A DNA stretch of 64,000 bases from Acidovorax sp. 69. GTDB lineage: Bacteria; Pseudomonadota; Gammaproteobacteria; Burkholderiales; Burkholderiaceae_C. The notes under the pieces were generated by a model that made no database searches, was not told where the DNA came from, and was given only the letters and a program-made list of their open reading frames with translations. A program made the position numbers and the translations under genes. The DNA is taken from assembly GCF_002797445.1 (NCBI RefSeq), contig NZ_PGEP01000001.1:2046501-2110500 (forward strand). The letters run 5' to 3'. Positions 27,572 through 35,663 of this stretch are shown in pieces. Within the stretch, counting starts at the first letter, position 1; each line of letters starts with the position of its first letter.

Positions 27572-27979
27572 CTACTGCGGATCGGTCACAAAACCAATCT
27601 TGCGCACTCCGGCGCGTTGGGCCGCCGCCATGGCTTGGGCTACGAACTCGTAGCGCACGTTTTTGTCGCCACGGATGTGCAGGTCGGGCTGAGGCTCCTT
27701 TGCGGCTTCGGCCTGCAAGCGTGGGAAGAGTTCTTCTTCTGTGACCTGCGACTCGTTCCAGTAGTACTTGCCCTCGGCCGATACCGACAGCCGCACAGTC
27801 TCCGGCTTGATGTTTTCGACCTGGTTGGTGGCGCGGGGCAGGTCCACGTTCACCGAGTGTTTCATCACAGGCACGGTGATGATGAAGATGATGAGCAGAA
27901 CCAGCATGACGTCCACCAGCGGCGTCATGTTGATTTCGTTCATCACCTCATCGGCATCGTCTTGGGTTCCGAATGCCAT
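27572..27979 (-). CDS. exbD: TonB-system energy-transducing protein ExbD
   Basis: 135 residues. A short cytoplasmic N-terminus (FGTQDDADEVMNEINMTPLVDVMLVLLIIFIITVPVM) leads into one transmembrane helix with the conserved membrane Asp (LVDVMLVLL). The periplasmic domain (SVNVDLPRATNQVENIKPETVRLSV, then ARGDKNVRYEFVAQAMAAAQRAGVRKIGFVTDP) follows. ExbD and ExbB use the proton-motive force to energise TonB for siderophore uptake. It begins 3 bases after exbB. Confidence 0.95.
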   Translation of the reverse strand: MAFGTQDDADEVMNEINMTPLVDVMLVLLIIFIITVPVMKHSVNVDLPRATNQVENIKPETVRLSVSAEGKYYWNESQVTEEELFPRLQAEAAKEPQPDLHIRGDKNVRYEFVAQAMAAAQRAGVRKIGFVTDPQ

Positions 27980-27982
27980 GGC

Positions 27983-28699
27983 TTAGCCGCCTTTCTTCAT
28001 GGGCAACACCTTGCCGGGTTCGCCAGCGTTCACACGGGCGCCGGTGACAAAGTAGGCATGCAGGTCATGGGCAAAGCTGTTGAGGCCGCCCAGGATGGAC
28101 TTGTTGCCACGCACCAGCGCGTTGTAGCCCAGCACCGCAGGGATGGCCACGGCCAGGCCCAGGGCCGTCATGATCAGCGCCTCACCGATGGGGCCGGCCA
28201 CCTTGTCGATGGTGGACTGGCCCGAGGTGCCGATGGCCAGCAGTGCATGGTAGATGCCCCACACCGTGCCGAACAGGCCGATGAACGGTGCCGTGGAGCC
28301 CACCGACGCCAGGATGGCCAGGCCCGACTGCAGGCGGGCGGTGAATTCGTCGATGCAGTTGCGCAGGCAGCGCGTCACCCAGTCGCTCACATCCAGGCTG
28401 TCGTGCAGGTGGGCCTTGGTGTTGCGGTGGTGGGCAGTGGCTTCGCGGCCTTCCAGCGCCAGGTGGCGGAACGGGTTGCTGGGATCGGTGCCCAGCTTGG
28501 TCAGGCCGGCAGCGAAGTCCTCGCTGTGCCAGAAGTCCTGGGCGGTGCGGGCGTGCTTCTTGAACTTGATGATGTCCAGCGCCTTGATGAGGATGACGAT
28601 CCACGAGGCCAGCGACATGGCCAGTAGCAGGATGGCGACGGCGCGGGTGACAAAGTCGCCCTGAATCCAGACGTTGGCGATGCCGAATTGCGATTCCAT
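27983..28699 (-). CDS. exbB: TonB-system proton channel protein ExbB
   Basis: 238 residues, with three transmembrane helices as in ExbB/MotA/TolQ: ILLLAMSLASWIVILIKALDIIK, SVGSTAPFIGLFGTVWGIYHALLAIG, and MTALGLAVAIPAVLGYNALVRGNK. The Thr and Glu residues of the channel core are in ALGLAVAIPAV and FIGLFGTVWG. It forms the pentameric stator around an ExbD dimer. It lies between tonB and exbD with short spacing, so all three form one operon. Confidence 0.96.
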   Translation of the reverse strand: MESQFGIANVWIQGDFVTRAVAILLLAMSLASWIVILIKALDIIKFKKHARTAQDFWHSEDFAAGLTKLGTDPSNPFRHLALEGREATAHHRNTKAHLHDSLDVSDWVTRCLRNCIDEFTARLQSGLAILASVGSTAPFIGLFGTVWGIYHALLAIGTSGQSTIDKVAGPIGEALIMTALGLAVAIPAVLGYNALVRGNKSILGGLNSFAHDLHAYFVTGARVNAGEPGKVLPMKKGG

Positions 28700-28724
28700 G
28701 AAAACTCCCTAAGCGGTAATTGGT

Positions 28725-29420
28725 TTATTCGAGAACAAAATTGACGGGGACCAGGTTCCACATGGTCTCGGCCACGCCATTGCGTTTGCCAGGCACAAAG
28801 CGCCAGCGCATGACGGCCTCCTGGGCCTGGCGGTCCAGCCGGTCGAAACCGCTGGACTTGCTGATTTCCACCTTCTGCGGCAGGCCGTCGGTGCCAATCA
28901 GCACGCGCAGCACGACCTTGCCTTGCTCACCCATGCGCTTGCTGATGGCGGGGTAGCTGGGCTTGGGGTTGTTCAGGTAGGCCGCATCACTGGACGGCAG
29001 CTCGATCCTGGGCGGTGCAGGCGGTGAAGGCGGCGCCGGTGGCGCAGGTGTGGGCGAGGGCGCCACCACCGGTGCATCCATGGGGGGCGCAGGGGGTTGT
29101 GGCGTGGTGACGCCCGTCGGCGCATTGGGCGCGGGTGTGGGGTCGGCAATGGCCACGGGCATGGGGGCTGGGCGTGGCGCCACCTTGGGGGCGGGTTTGG
29201 GTGGCGGGGGCACCGGCGGTGGTGGAGGGGCGATCTTGGGCGCGGGCGGGGCGATGAATTCGCTCAGCAACTCGGCGGGCACGATGATTTCTGCCGCGCG
29301 GCGCAAGAGCCCCGACTGCAGTGCCCACAGGCCCGCCACATGCAAAGCCACCACGGAACCCACGATCACGGCATTGCGGCTGACACCCCCGGGGGTGGCG
29401 AAACGATCAGGGTGAGACAT
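28725..29420 (-). CDS. tonB: TonB energy transducer
   Basis: 231 residues. An N-terminal membrane anchor (NAVIVGSVVALHVAGLWALQSG) is followed by a long Pro/Ala/Lys-rich periplasmic spacer (roughly 60-140, with runs of PPPPKPAPK type). The globular C-terminal domain reads YLNNPKPSYPAISKRMGEQGKVVLRVLIGTDGLPQKVEISKSSGFDRLDRQAQEAVMRWRFVPGKRNG, with the YP box that contacts receptor TonB boxes. It is the first gene of tonB-exbB-exbD and serves receptors such as the Fiu-like one at 31899. Confidence 0.95.
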   Translation of the reverse strand: MSHPDRFATPGGVSRNAVIVGSVVALHVAGLWALQSGLLRRAAEIIVPAELLSEFIAPPAPKIAPPPPPVPPPPKPAPKVAPRPAPMPVAIADPTPAPNAPTGVTTPQPPAPPMDAPVVAPSPTPAPPAPPSPPAPPRIELPSSDAAYLNNPKPSYPAISKRMGEQGKVVLRVLIGTDGLPQKVEISKSSGFDRLDRQAQEAVMRWRFVPGKRNGVAETMWNLVPVNFVLE

Positions 29421-29428
29421 AAAAATGA

Positions 29429-29465
29429 TAGCTGCCAGCGCTTATGGAGAAAGCGCTAGAGGCCA
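29429..29465. repeat. Dispersed AGCGCT-core palindrome upstream of tonB
   Basis: TAGCTGCCAGCGCTTATGG followed by AGAAAGCGCTAGAGGCC. AGCGCTT pairs with AAGCGCT. It occupies nearly all of the gap between tonB and the small reading frame at 29478, so it would be part of the tonB leader. Confidence 0.7.
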
Positions 29466-29477
29466 AAAAGACCTAAA

Positions 29478-29552
29478 TTATTTGCGAAAGATCCACCAGG
29501 CCGAGCCTGCGACAAGGATCAGGCTGCCAGCGAGTGTAGAGAGGAGTTCCAT
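29478..29552 (-). CDS. Possible single-helix small membrane protein (24 residues)
   Basis: An ATG at 29552 with GGAAAG about ten bases upstream opens a 24-codon frame of strongly hydrophobic composition (MELLSTLAGSLILVAGSAWW and a final Arg-Lys), ending in TAA. The composition suggests one transmembrane helix with a positive end. It overlaps the 3' end of bfd by 34 bases in another frame, so it could be a coupled small gene or chance. No homology is claimed. Confidence 0.3.
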   Translation of the reverse strand: MELLSTLAGSLILVAGSAWWIFRK

Positions 29553-29791
29553 GACTTGCTTTCCAAAATGGAGCTGGCAAGCTGGATCGTCTGCGGTGCT
29601 GCTTCGTTGTGCAAGGCGGCGACCGGGTTCGATGCGCTGCACTGCGCCACCACATCGCGGGCGCAGCTTTCGCAGCACCCGCATTGGGTGGCCACGCCCA
29701 GCTCGAACTGGATCTCATCGAAGCTCATGCCAGCGCGAGCATGGCGAGCAATCTCTCGGTCAGAAATCCGGCGGCAAACACAGACGATCAT
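29519..29791 (-). CDS. bfd: Bacterioferritin-associated ferredoxin-like [2Fe-2S] protein
   Basis: 90 residues from the ATG at 29791. MIVCVCRRISDREIARHARAGMSFDEIQFELGVATQCGCCESCARDVVAQC holds the four cluster cysteines of the BFD fold (CxC and CxxC: Cys4, Cys6, and Cys in CGCC). Bfd in other bacteria reduces ferric iron in bacterioferritin to release it in iron starvation. The C-terminal 25 residues are not conserved in the family. The location upstream of tonB-exbBD with a Fur-like box fits iron control. The longer upstream frame is ruled out by lack of homology. Confidence 0.88.
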   Translation of the reverse strand: MIVCVCRRISDREIARHARAGMSFDEIQFELGVATQCGCCESCARDVVAQCSASNPVAALHNEAAPQTIQLASSILESKSWNSSLHSLAA

Positions 29792-29839
29792 GATGGCGGC
29801 AGACAGTGTGGCTGGCTGTTGAAGGAATGAAAGTATTAT

Positions 29840-29860
29840 AAATACGAATCTATCGCATTT
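29840..29860 (-). promoter_or_regulatory. Fur-box-like palindrome upstream of bfd
   Basis: AAAT-n-CGA-nnnnn-TCG-n-ATTT, an imperfect 21-bp dyad in an AT-rich stretch 49-69 bases upstream of bfd. The position and AT-rich dyad fit a Fur operator, but the bases differ from the consensus more than at 34268. Confidence 0.5.
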
Positions 29861-29916
29861 GCAATAAATCATTCATGCCGCCAGGGTGAAAGGCCGCGAA
29901 ATCCTGTCTGGGCCTG

Positions 29917-31056
29917 TCAAAGTCCTTGGGACGGTGGTGTGTCTGCGGCCAGCAGCGCGGGGGTCGCGTCGGCCAGTGTGGCGCAACCCGTCAGCGCCAT
30001 GGCGATCTCCAGCTCATCGCGCAACAGGCGCAGCACATGGGCCACGCCCGCAGCGCCCGCGTGGGCCAGGCCCCACACGGCGGGGCGCCCCACCAGCACG
30101 GCCGACGCACCCAGCGCCATGGCCTTGAGGACGTCGGTGCCGCGCCGGATGCCGCCGTCCACCAGCACCGGCACCGCGCCCGCCACGGCCTGCACCACAC
30201 GGGGCAGGGCGGTAGCGGTGGCGGGGGCGGTGTCCAGCGTGCGCCCGCCGTGGTTGGACACGATCAGGCCCCCGGCCCCCATCGACACGGCCTGCCGCGC
30301 ATCGGCCGGGTGCAGCACTCCCTTGAGCAGCACGGGCAGGCGGGTGATGGACTGCAGCCAGGCAATGTCGTCCCAGGTGGGGGCCTGGTGCAGCAGGCCG
30401 TCAAACAGCGCACTCTGGCCGACGCGCAAGGCGGGTGGGGTGGGTGTTTGCATGCCTGCGAGGTTGACCGGGCCGACGCCGGGCGGCAGCCGAAAGCCCG
30501 CGCGCCGTTCGCGGTCGCGCACGCCGCTGGAGGGCGCGTCCACCGTCAGCACCAGGGCCTCGTAGCCCGCGGCTTCGGCACGTTGCACCAGCGCCTGCGT
30601 GAAACCCCGGTCATGCTGCAGGTAGAGCTGAAACCACAGCGGGCCCCGCCCGGGGTCGGGGTGTACGGCCTGTGCCACGCTTTCCAGCGATACGCTGGCC
30701 TGGGTGCTGAGCACTACGCCCGCTCCCAGCGCCGCAGCAGCGTATGCCATGGCCAGCTCTCCATCGGGGTGCGCCATGCGCTGAAAAGCAATGGGCGCCA
30801 GCAAGATGGGGTGCGCCAGGGTACGGCCCAGCAGGCTGACCCGGGTGTGGCCGCCCGCCAGGGGCCGCAGCACGCGCGGCCACAGGGGCAGGGTATCCCA
30901 GGCACTGCGGTTGGCCCGCAGGGTGATCTCGTCGGCGGCGCCGCCGCTGAAGTAGGCCCAGGCGTTGTCGTCCAGGTGCTGGCGCGCCTGCTGCTCATGG
31001 TCGGCCAGGGTGACGATCTCGGGGGCAACCTGCTGCCGTGCGGGGGTGTGGGTCAT
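29917..31056 (-). CDS. FMN-dependent alpha-hydroxy-acid dehydrogenase/oxidase (LldD/lactate oxidase family)
   Basis: 379 residues. FMN-binding TIM-barrel family motifs are present: WAYFSGGAADEITLRANRSAWD, HPILLAPIAFQRMAHPDGELAMA, QLYLQHDRGFTQALVQRAEAAGYEALVLTVDAP, and SNHGGRTLDTAPATATALPRVVQAV with the catalytic His. Substrates of the family include L-lactate, glycolate and mandelate; the specificity cannot be fixed. It is the last gene after fiu-piuC on the minus strand, separated by a terminator-like repeat, so co-regulation with iron uptake is uncertain. Confidence 0.9.
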   Translation of the reverse strand: MTHTPARQQVAPEIVTLADHEQQARQHLDDNAWAYFSGGAADEITLRANRSAWDTLPLWPRVLRPLAGGHTRVSLLGRTLAHPILLAPIAFQRMAHPDGELAMAYAAAALGAGVVLSTQASVSLESVAQAVHPDPGRGPLWFQLYLQHDRGFTQALVQRAEAAGYEALVLTVDAPSSGVRDRERRAGFRLPPGVGPVNLAGMQTPTPPALRVGQSALFDGLLHQAPTWDDIAWLQSITRLPVLLKGVLHPADARQAVSMGAGGLIVSNHGGRTLDTAPATATALPRVVQAVAGAVPVLVDGGIRRGTDVLKAMALGASAVLVGRPAVWGLAHAGAAGVAHVLRLLRDELEIAMALTGCATLADATPALLAADTPPSQGL

Positions 31057-31062
31057 ACAAAA

Positions 31063-31102
31063 GAAAAAAGCACCTGGCGCTTGTTCAGCAAGCGCGAGGT
31101 GC
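31063..31102 (-). terminator. Repeat-derived terminator between piuC and the hydroxy-acid dehydrogenase
   Basis: GCACCT-G-GCGCTTG (31070-31083), loop TTCAG, CAAGCGC-G-AGGTGC (31089-31102): a long stem with one G-G mismatch. On the minus strand it is followed by TTTTTTCTTTT, so it can end the fiu-piuC transcript. It belongs to the same AGCGCT/GCGCTT palindrome family. Confidence 0.75.
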
Positions 31103-31179
31103 TATTGAAATGAGAGTCGTTGCGGCGGATATGCCAGAGGGTCATGCTGCCAATGTGCCATACCGCCCGGGCTGCCTTG

Positions 31180-31869
31180 TCACACATCGGCCCACATGCG
31201 CAGCAGGTTGTGGTAAGTGCCCGAGAGCGCAATGACCGAGGGCTCTTTGTCGCCATGTGCCTGGCGCAGCCTGAGCAGCGACATGTCCATGTCGAACAGC
31301 AATTGGCGCTGCTCCAGCCCGCGCACCATGCTTTCTACCCAAAAAAAGCTGCTGACGCGGTGCCCGCGTGTGACGGGTGAGACCTGGTGCACGGTGCTGC
31401 TGGGGTACAGAATCATGTCGCCCGCTGGCAGCTTGATGCGTTTCTCGCCCAGGGCTTCGGTGATCACCAGCTCGCCGCCGTCGTAGTCCTCCGGCGGGGT
31501 CAAAAACAATGTGCATGACAGGTCGCTGCGCACCCAGCTGTTGTCGGCCTTGGAGTGCATGACGGCACTGTCGACATGGTTGCCGTAGAAGTTGGCGCCG
31601 TCCCCGTAGTGGTTGAACAGCGGGTTGTAGATGCGACGCGGTAGCGCCGCTGAGAAGAACAGCGCGTTGCGGTGTAACGCGGCCTTCACCATGGACTGCA
31701 ACTGGGTGGACAACTCGCTGTCTTGACCCAGTTGCAGGTTGTTTTTCTGATGAATCGCCTGGCCACCGGCACTGCGGGCGCCATCCACCCAAGGGGCTTG
31801 TGGCCCGAGGGCTTGCCGCAAGACGGTGATTTCTTCAGGGGTCAGAACGTCTTTGATGTGCAGAAACAT
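31180..31869 (-). CDS. piuC: Fe(II)/2-oxoglutarate-dependent dioxygenase PiuC (PKHD-type hydroxylase)
   Basis: 229 residues, the PiuC/YbiX length. The iron ligands are His98 and Asp100 (GNHVDSAVMHS) and His161 (STVHQVSPV), with Arg171 for 2-oxoglutarate. PiuC genes are often encoded directly after Fiu/PiuA-type siderophore receptors, as here, and influence uptake of catecholate siderophores and siderophore-like antibiotics. The physiological substrate remains unknown. It starts 29 bases after the receptor gene. Confidence 0.95.
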   Translation of the reverse strand: MFLHIKDVLTPEEITVLRQALGPQAPWVDGARSAGGQAIHQKNNLQLGQDSELSTQLQSMVKAALHRNALFFSAALPRRIYNPLFNHYGDGANFYGNHVDSAVMHSKADNSWVRSDLSCTLFLTPPEDYDGGELVITEALGEKRIKLPAGDMILYPSSTVHQVSPVTRGHRVSSFFWVESMVRGLEQRQLLFDMDMSLLRLRQAHGDKEPSVIALSGTYHNLLRMWADV

Positions 31870-31898
31870 GGTGGCAGGCCCCGGAGGGCCTTTCAGAG

Positions 31899-34154
31899 TC
31901 AGAAGCGGGTCTTCAGTGTCACTTGCACCGAACGGGGGGCGCCCGGTGTATAGAAGCCACGGTACAGCGCATCGGCATACACGCGGTCCGTCAGGTTGCT
32001 CACGTTCAGCTTGAGGGTGGTCTTCTCGTCAAACGAGTATTCGACCATGGCATCGATGGTGCTGAAACCGCTGGCGTACACCGCACGCGAACCCTCGGGG
32101 TTTTGCTTGCCACGGTATGTCAGACCGGCGCCGACGCGGATGTTGGACGTGACGGCGTAGGTGCTCCACACGCTGCCGCTGTGTTTGGGCGTGAGGCCCG
32201 GGCGGTCCCCTTGCACCTGCGCACCGCCGCCGTTGGCCGCCAGCGCCACATTGCTGCGGTCGATCTTGGCTTCAGGAATCCAGGTGTGGTTGAAGAACAC
32301 TTCCCATTGCGGTGTCAGGCGACCCGCCAGGTTGAATTCCATGCCCAGCGCGTGGCGCTTGCCGGACAGCAGCTCTTGCGCTGCGGCCGTGTCGGGGTCG
32401 GTGTTGCGCTCGTTGTATTTCTCGCTGTAGAACGCAGCCACGCCCAGCAGCGCGCGGCGCTCAAACAGTTCGAACTTGCTGCCGATTTCGATGTTGCGGC
32501 TCTTTTCCGCCGGCGTGTTGGCAGCACGGGTGGTGCCGCTGTTCAGGTTGACGCCAAACTGGTAGGTGTCGCCCGAGGTGTTGTACGAAGTGCCATACGA
32601 CACGTAGTACGAAGACAGCTCATCGGGTTGGAAGATCAGGCCCACGCGTGGGCTGAACAGGCTGTCGGAGCGGTCACCGCTCACGCTGCCATTGGGGTTG
32701 CGGTAGGTGGCCTTGAAGTTGTCGTAGCGCAGGCCGCCCACGAGCTTGAGGGTGTCGGTGAGCGAGACGGTGTCCTGGAAGTACAGCCCCAGGTTGCGCG
32801 ACTTGAACGTGTTCCATTGCACGGCCGCACGGCCATCTGCCACGCCCACGCCGTTGTCGGGTGTGCCCACGGTGGTGGTGGGGCGGGTGGTGGTGTTGGC
32901 GTAGTTCTGGTTGCGTTGGGCATCGTCGTCGTAGTAGTCCACGCCGGTCAGCACTGCGTGCTTCTTGCCACCCCAGTTGAAGGTGTTGTTGTAGTCGCTC
33001 TGCACCTGCAGCACATCGCTCTCACCAATGCGGCCCTTGGAGCCACGCGTGAGCACCGTGCTGTCGTTGATCTGGTCCAGCGTGATGGCGCTGTTCTGGA
33101 AACCGATGGTGCTGGCCAGCATGTCGCGCTTGTACGTGCCGTAGCGCAGGCGGGTGTTGACCTCGCCGCCATCGTCAAAGCGGTGGATGTGGCCCAGCGT
33201 GGCGTATTGCGACGAGGTGTTGTTGTAGTCGCTCTCCAGGCCGTAGAAGTTGCGGGCGGGCAAAGGCGTGTTGATCTTGCCATCGGCCGACAGGCGCCAG
33301 GGATGGTTGTAGATCGGGCGGCCCTTGGATTCAAGGTAGTACAGGCCGATGGAGAACTCGTCGCGCGTACCAATGCCCCAGGCAAATGTGGGCGCAATGC
33401 CGCGTTTGTCTTGCTTGGCGCCGTAGTTGTCGGACTCCTGCACCATGGCGTTCAGGCGGAACGCCGCGTTTTCGCCCGTCACGAAGTTGAAGTCGCCGGT
33501 GGCGCGGTGGGATTTGCCCGTGCCAAAGGTGTAGGCCGCCTCATGCTGGTCGATCAGCAAGGGGTATTTGTTGACCTGGTTGACCACACCACCCGTGGAC
33601 CCCTTGCCGAACAGCATGGAGGCCGAGCCCTTGAGCACCTCTACACGGTCCTGGTTGAAGGTATCGCGCTCGACCAGCGGGGCGTCCTTCATGCCGTCGA
33701 TGTAGATGTCACCGGCCTGGCCGAGCGAGAAACCCCGCAGGCGCACGTCTTCTTCGCCGGTTTCGCCTGCCAGAAAGGTCACGCCGGCCGTGGTACGCAG
33801 CACCTCGCGGAAGTCGTCCTGGTTGCGGTCGTTCATCAGCTTTTCGGTGAACACTGTGACCGACTGAGGGATGTCCTTGATGTCCTGCTTGCCCTTGCCG
33901 ACGGTGGTTTTCTTGAGGAGCAGGGTGTCTTTGCCTTGCACTTCAGCCGCTTCTTTCACGGTCACGGTAGACAGGGTGGTCTCGGGGGTGCTGGTCTGGG
34001 CCATGGCGCCCATGGAGGCCGCCAGCATCAGGGCGCCCAGCGGCAACAGGGCTTTGTCTGAAGACATGCCCAGCGGGGCTGCGGCTGGAGAAGAAGCGGG
34101 AGAGTTGTGTGAGCGCAGCACGGAGCTGCGGCGCTGAGCGCGTGATTTTGCCAA
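31899..34154 (-). CDS. fiu: TonB-dependent catecholate siderophore receptor, Fiu type
   Basis: 751 residues. An unusually long N-terminus (MAKSRAQRRSSVLRSHNSPA) precedes the signal peptide ALLPLGALMLAASMGAMAQTS. Next come the TonB box region (ETTLSTVTVKEA), the plug domain (IKDIPQSVTVFTEKLMNDRNQDDFREVLRTTAGVTFL, RGFSLGQAGDIYIDGMKD) and a 22-strand barrel ending in an aromatic residue (VTLKTRF). Such receptors import ferric catecholates with help from TonB-ExbBD. Downstream piuC supports the Fiu assignment. A strong Fur-like box lies upstream. Confidence 0.93.
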   Translation of the reverse strand: MAKSRAQRRSSVLRSHNSPASSPAAAPLGMSSDKALLPLGALMLAASMGAMAQTSTPETTLSTVTVKEAAEVQGKDTLLLKKTTVGKGKQDIKDIPQSVTVFTEKLMNDRNQDDFREVLRTTAGVTFLAGETGEEDVRLRGFSLGQAGDIYIDGMKDAPLVERDTFNQDRVEVLKGSASMLFGKGSTGGVVNQVNKYPLLIDQHEAAYTFGTGKSHRATGDFNFVTGENAAFRLNAMVQESDNYGAKQDKRGIAPTFAWGIGTRDEFSIGLYYLESKGRPIYNHPWRLSADGKINTPLPARNFYGLESDYNNTSSQYATLGHIHRFDDGGEVNTRLRYGTYKRDMLASTIGFQNSAITLDQINDSTVLTRGSKGRIGESDVLQVQSDYNNTFNWGGKKHAVLTGVDYYDDDAQRNQNYANTTTRPTTTVGTPDNGVGVADGRAAVQWNTFKSRNLGLYFQDTVSLTDTLKLVGGLRYDNFKATYRNPNGSVSGDRSDSLFSPRVGLIFQPDELSSYYVSYGTSYNTSGDTYQFGVNLNSGTTRAANTPAEKSRNIEIGSKFELFERRALLGVAAFYSEKYNERNTDPDTAAAQELLSGKRHALGMEFNLAGRLTPQWEVFFNHTWIPEAKIDRSNVALAANGGGAQVQGDRPGLTPKHSGSVWSTYAVTSNIRVGAGLTYRGKQNPEGSRAVYASGFSTIDAMVEYSFDEKTTLKLNVSNLTDRVYADALYRGFYTPGAPRSVQVTLKTRF

Positions 34155-34267
34155 GAGGGCCTCCGTCGGGTGGGTGTGCAGATTGGTGCGCGGGGCACCA
34201 AGAGCAAGCGAGAGGCAGTGGCTAGGTCAACATGGCTGTGCGTCGTCGTGCATTCTTATGTTACATC

Positions 34268-34288
34268 AAATGCGGGTCATTCTCATTT
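34268..34288 (-). promoter_or_regulatory. Fur box upstream of the Fiu-type receptor
   Basis: On the minus strand AAATGAGAATGACCCGCATT with trailing T, a 21-bp element containing AATGAGAAT, the usual betaproteobacterial Fur half-site. It lies 114-134 bases upstream of the receptor start, next to the divergent orientation of nothing else, so it belongs to this operon. Confidence 0.75.
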
Positions 34289-34327
34289 GTGTTGACGTTT
34301 ACGTGCCACAATTTCAGGATTTCTGGG

Positions 34328-34352
34328 CGAAAAAAAAGCCGGCCAGGCCGAC
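34328..34352 (-). terminator. Terminator of the SWIB-domain gene
   Basis: GTCGGC / GCCGGC stem with a three-base loop (minus strand, 34338-34352 on plus) followed by a run of eight T. It lies just beyond the SWIB stop at 34376 on the minus strand. Confidence 0.8.
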
Positions 34353-34375
34353 TTTTTGCTGCAGTGCAGGGTGTC

Positions 34376-34696
34376 TTACTTGACGTGCTTGCCAATCAGG
34401 CCAGCCAGTTCAAACATGGACACTTGGGGTTTGCCGAACAGCTCCTTGAGCTTGGCGTCTGCATTGATGTTGCGCTTGTTGGCAGCGTCTTGCAGGTTGT
34501 TGGCCTTGATGTAGACCCACAGCTTGCTGATGATCTCCGTGCGTGGCAGCGGTGCCGAGCCCACCACAGCGGCCAGCGCTGGGCTGGGCGTGAGCGCCTT
34601 CATGAAAGCGGCGTTGGGGGTGCGCTTCTTGGCGGGTGCAGCGGCCTTCTTGGCTGCTGGGGCTGTGGTTGCCGGAGCTTTTTTTGCAGTTGCCAT
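34376..34696 (-). CDS. SWIB/MDM2 domain DNA-associated protein
   Basis: 106 residues from the ATG at 34696 (MATAKKAPATTAPAAKKAAAPAKKRT), supported by AAGGAA upstream. A Lys/Ala/Pro-rich histone-H1-like tail (residues 1-26) precedes a compact SWIB fold: AFMKALTPSPALAAVVGSAPLPRTEIISKLWVYIKANNLQDAANKRNINADAKLKELFGK. Small SWIB proteins occur in many Betaproteobacteria and in Chlamydia, where a role in nucleoid compaction is suspected. It has its own promoter region and terminator. Confidence 0.9.
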   Translation of the reverse strand: MATAKKAPATTAPAAKKAAAPAKKRTPNAAFMKALTPSPALAAVVGSAPLPRTEIISKLWVYIKANNLQDAANKRNINADAKLKELFGKPQVSMFELAGLIGKHVK

Positions 34697-35114
34697 GTTG
34701 GGTTTTCCTTGTTGGAAGTAAATTTTCACCAGCGAAAACGACGCTTTCCCACTGGAAGACCGATGCTAATGGGAAAAAAACGGGTTTCCAAGGGAGAAAC
34801 GGCTTTTTTTGCCTCGATTTGTAGCGGTTGCGCCGCTGAGCGCACAGTGAGTCGCCGCAGTGGCACGCCAGTCTTGACAAAACGGCGGCGGGGCTCGGTT
34901 TTGGGGTGCGCACAGGGGATGGCAAGGGGTGCCCAGGTCGGGGCATTGAAAGATGCTGCGTAACAATGAATGAATGCGGGGCATTGACCCATTGACCCGC
35001 GAGGCTGGCAGGTGGGCTCCCCACACGGGGTTCTGGGATTCCGGTTCCTGAATTTCGTGCCGCTTTTATCGTCCTGCCGTTGTAGCAACCTCCATTTTGA
35101 AAGGCATCTTCGCA
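34697..35114. other. 418-base gap with a bidirectional stem-loop
   Basis: No convincing gene. At 34775-34809 GTTTC / GAAAC with loop CAAGGGA is flanked by AAAAAAA on the left and TTTTTTT on the right, so it can terminate on both strands. The rest (34810-35114) holds the rraA promoter region; I see nothing else in it. Confidence 0.5.
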
Positions 35115-35627
35115 ATGACTCCACCATCTTCCACTCCATTCAGCACTTGCGACTTCTGCGACAAACACAAGGCCGACGTGAGTGGCGGTTTCCGTGTGTT
35201 ACCACCCGTGTTTCAAAGCTTCGGGGGGACGGCTGTGTTTGCAGGCCCGGTGAGCACCGTCAAATGCCACGAGGACAACACCGTTGTGAAGGCGGCCGTG
35301 GAATCCCCTGGAGAGGGCCGTGTGCTGGTGGTTGACGGCGGCGGGTCGTTGCGCCGCGCGCTGGTGGGGGGCAACCTCGCGGCAGCTGCCGCCCGCAACG
35401 GCTGGGCGGGCATCGTGGTGGACGGCTGTGTTCGCGACGTGGCGGAACTCAACACTGCGGCCTTAGGCATCCGGGCGCTGGCACTGATGCCGTTGCCCAC
35501 AGAGCGGCGTGGTGAAGGCCAGCGCGATGTGGCTGTGCAGATCCAGGGAGTGTGGGTGCGGCCCGGCGACTGGCTGTATGCCGATGCCGACGGTATCGTG
35601 GTCAGCGTGCAGGCGCTGTCTGTTTGA
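35115..35627 (+). CDS. rraA: RraA family protein (RNase E inhibitor-like / 4-hydroxy-4-methyl-2-oxoglutarate aldolase-like)
   Basis: 170 residues from the ATG at 35115; an upstream TTG at 35097 is possible. Family signature: HEDNTVVKAAVESPGEGRVLVVDGGGSLRRALVGGNLAAAAARNGWAGIVVDGCVRDVAEL, where the Arg and Asp of DGCVRDVAEL bind the metal/substrate in the aldolase members. In E. coli RraA binds RNase E; in many bacteria the relative is an aldolase. The function cannot be decided here. The N-terminal part CDFCDKHK has extra Cys residues. Confidence 0.9.
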   Translation: MTPPSSTPFSTCDFCDKHKADVSGGFRVLPPVFQSFGGTAVFAGPVSTVKCHEDNTVVKAAVESPGEGRVLVVDGGGSLRRALVGGNLAAAAARNGWAGIVVDGCVRDVAELNTAALGIRALALMPLPTERRGEGQRDVAVQIQGVWVRPGDWLYADADGIVVSVQALSV

Positions 35628-35663
35628 GCGACAGGGGTCGGTGTTTTCCGATGGCTGCGGTTC

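Noticed and set aside
31923..34061. Plus-strand open frame of 712 codons opposite the Fiu-type receptor
   Set aside because: Antisense of a receptor with full plug and barrel motifs; no own signal.
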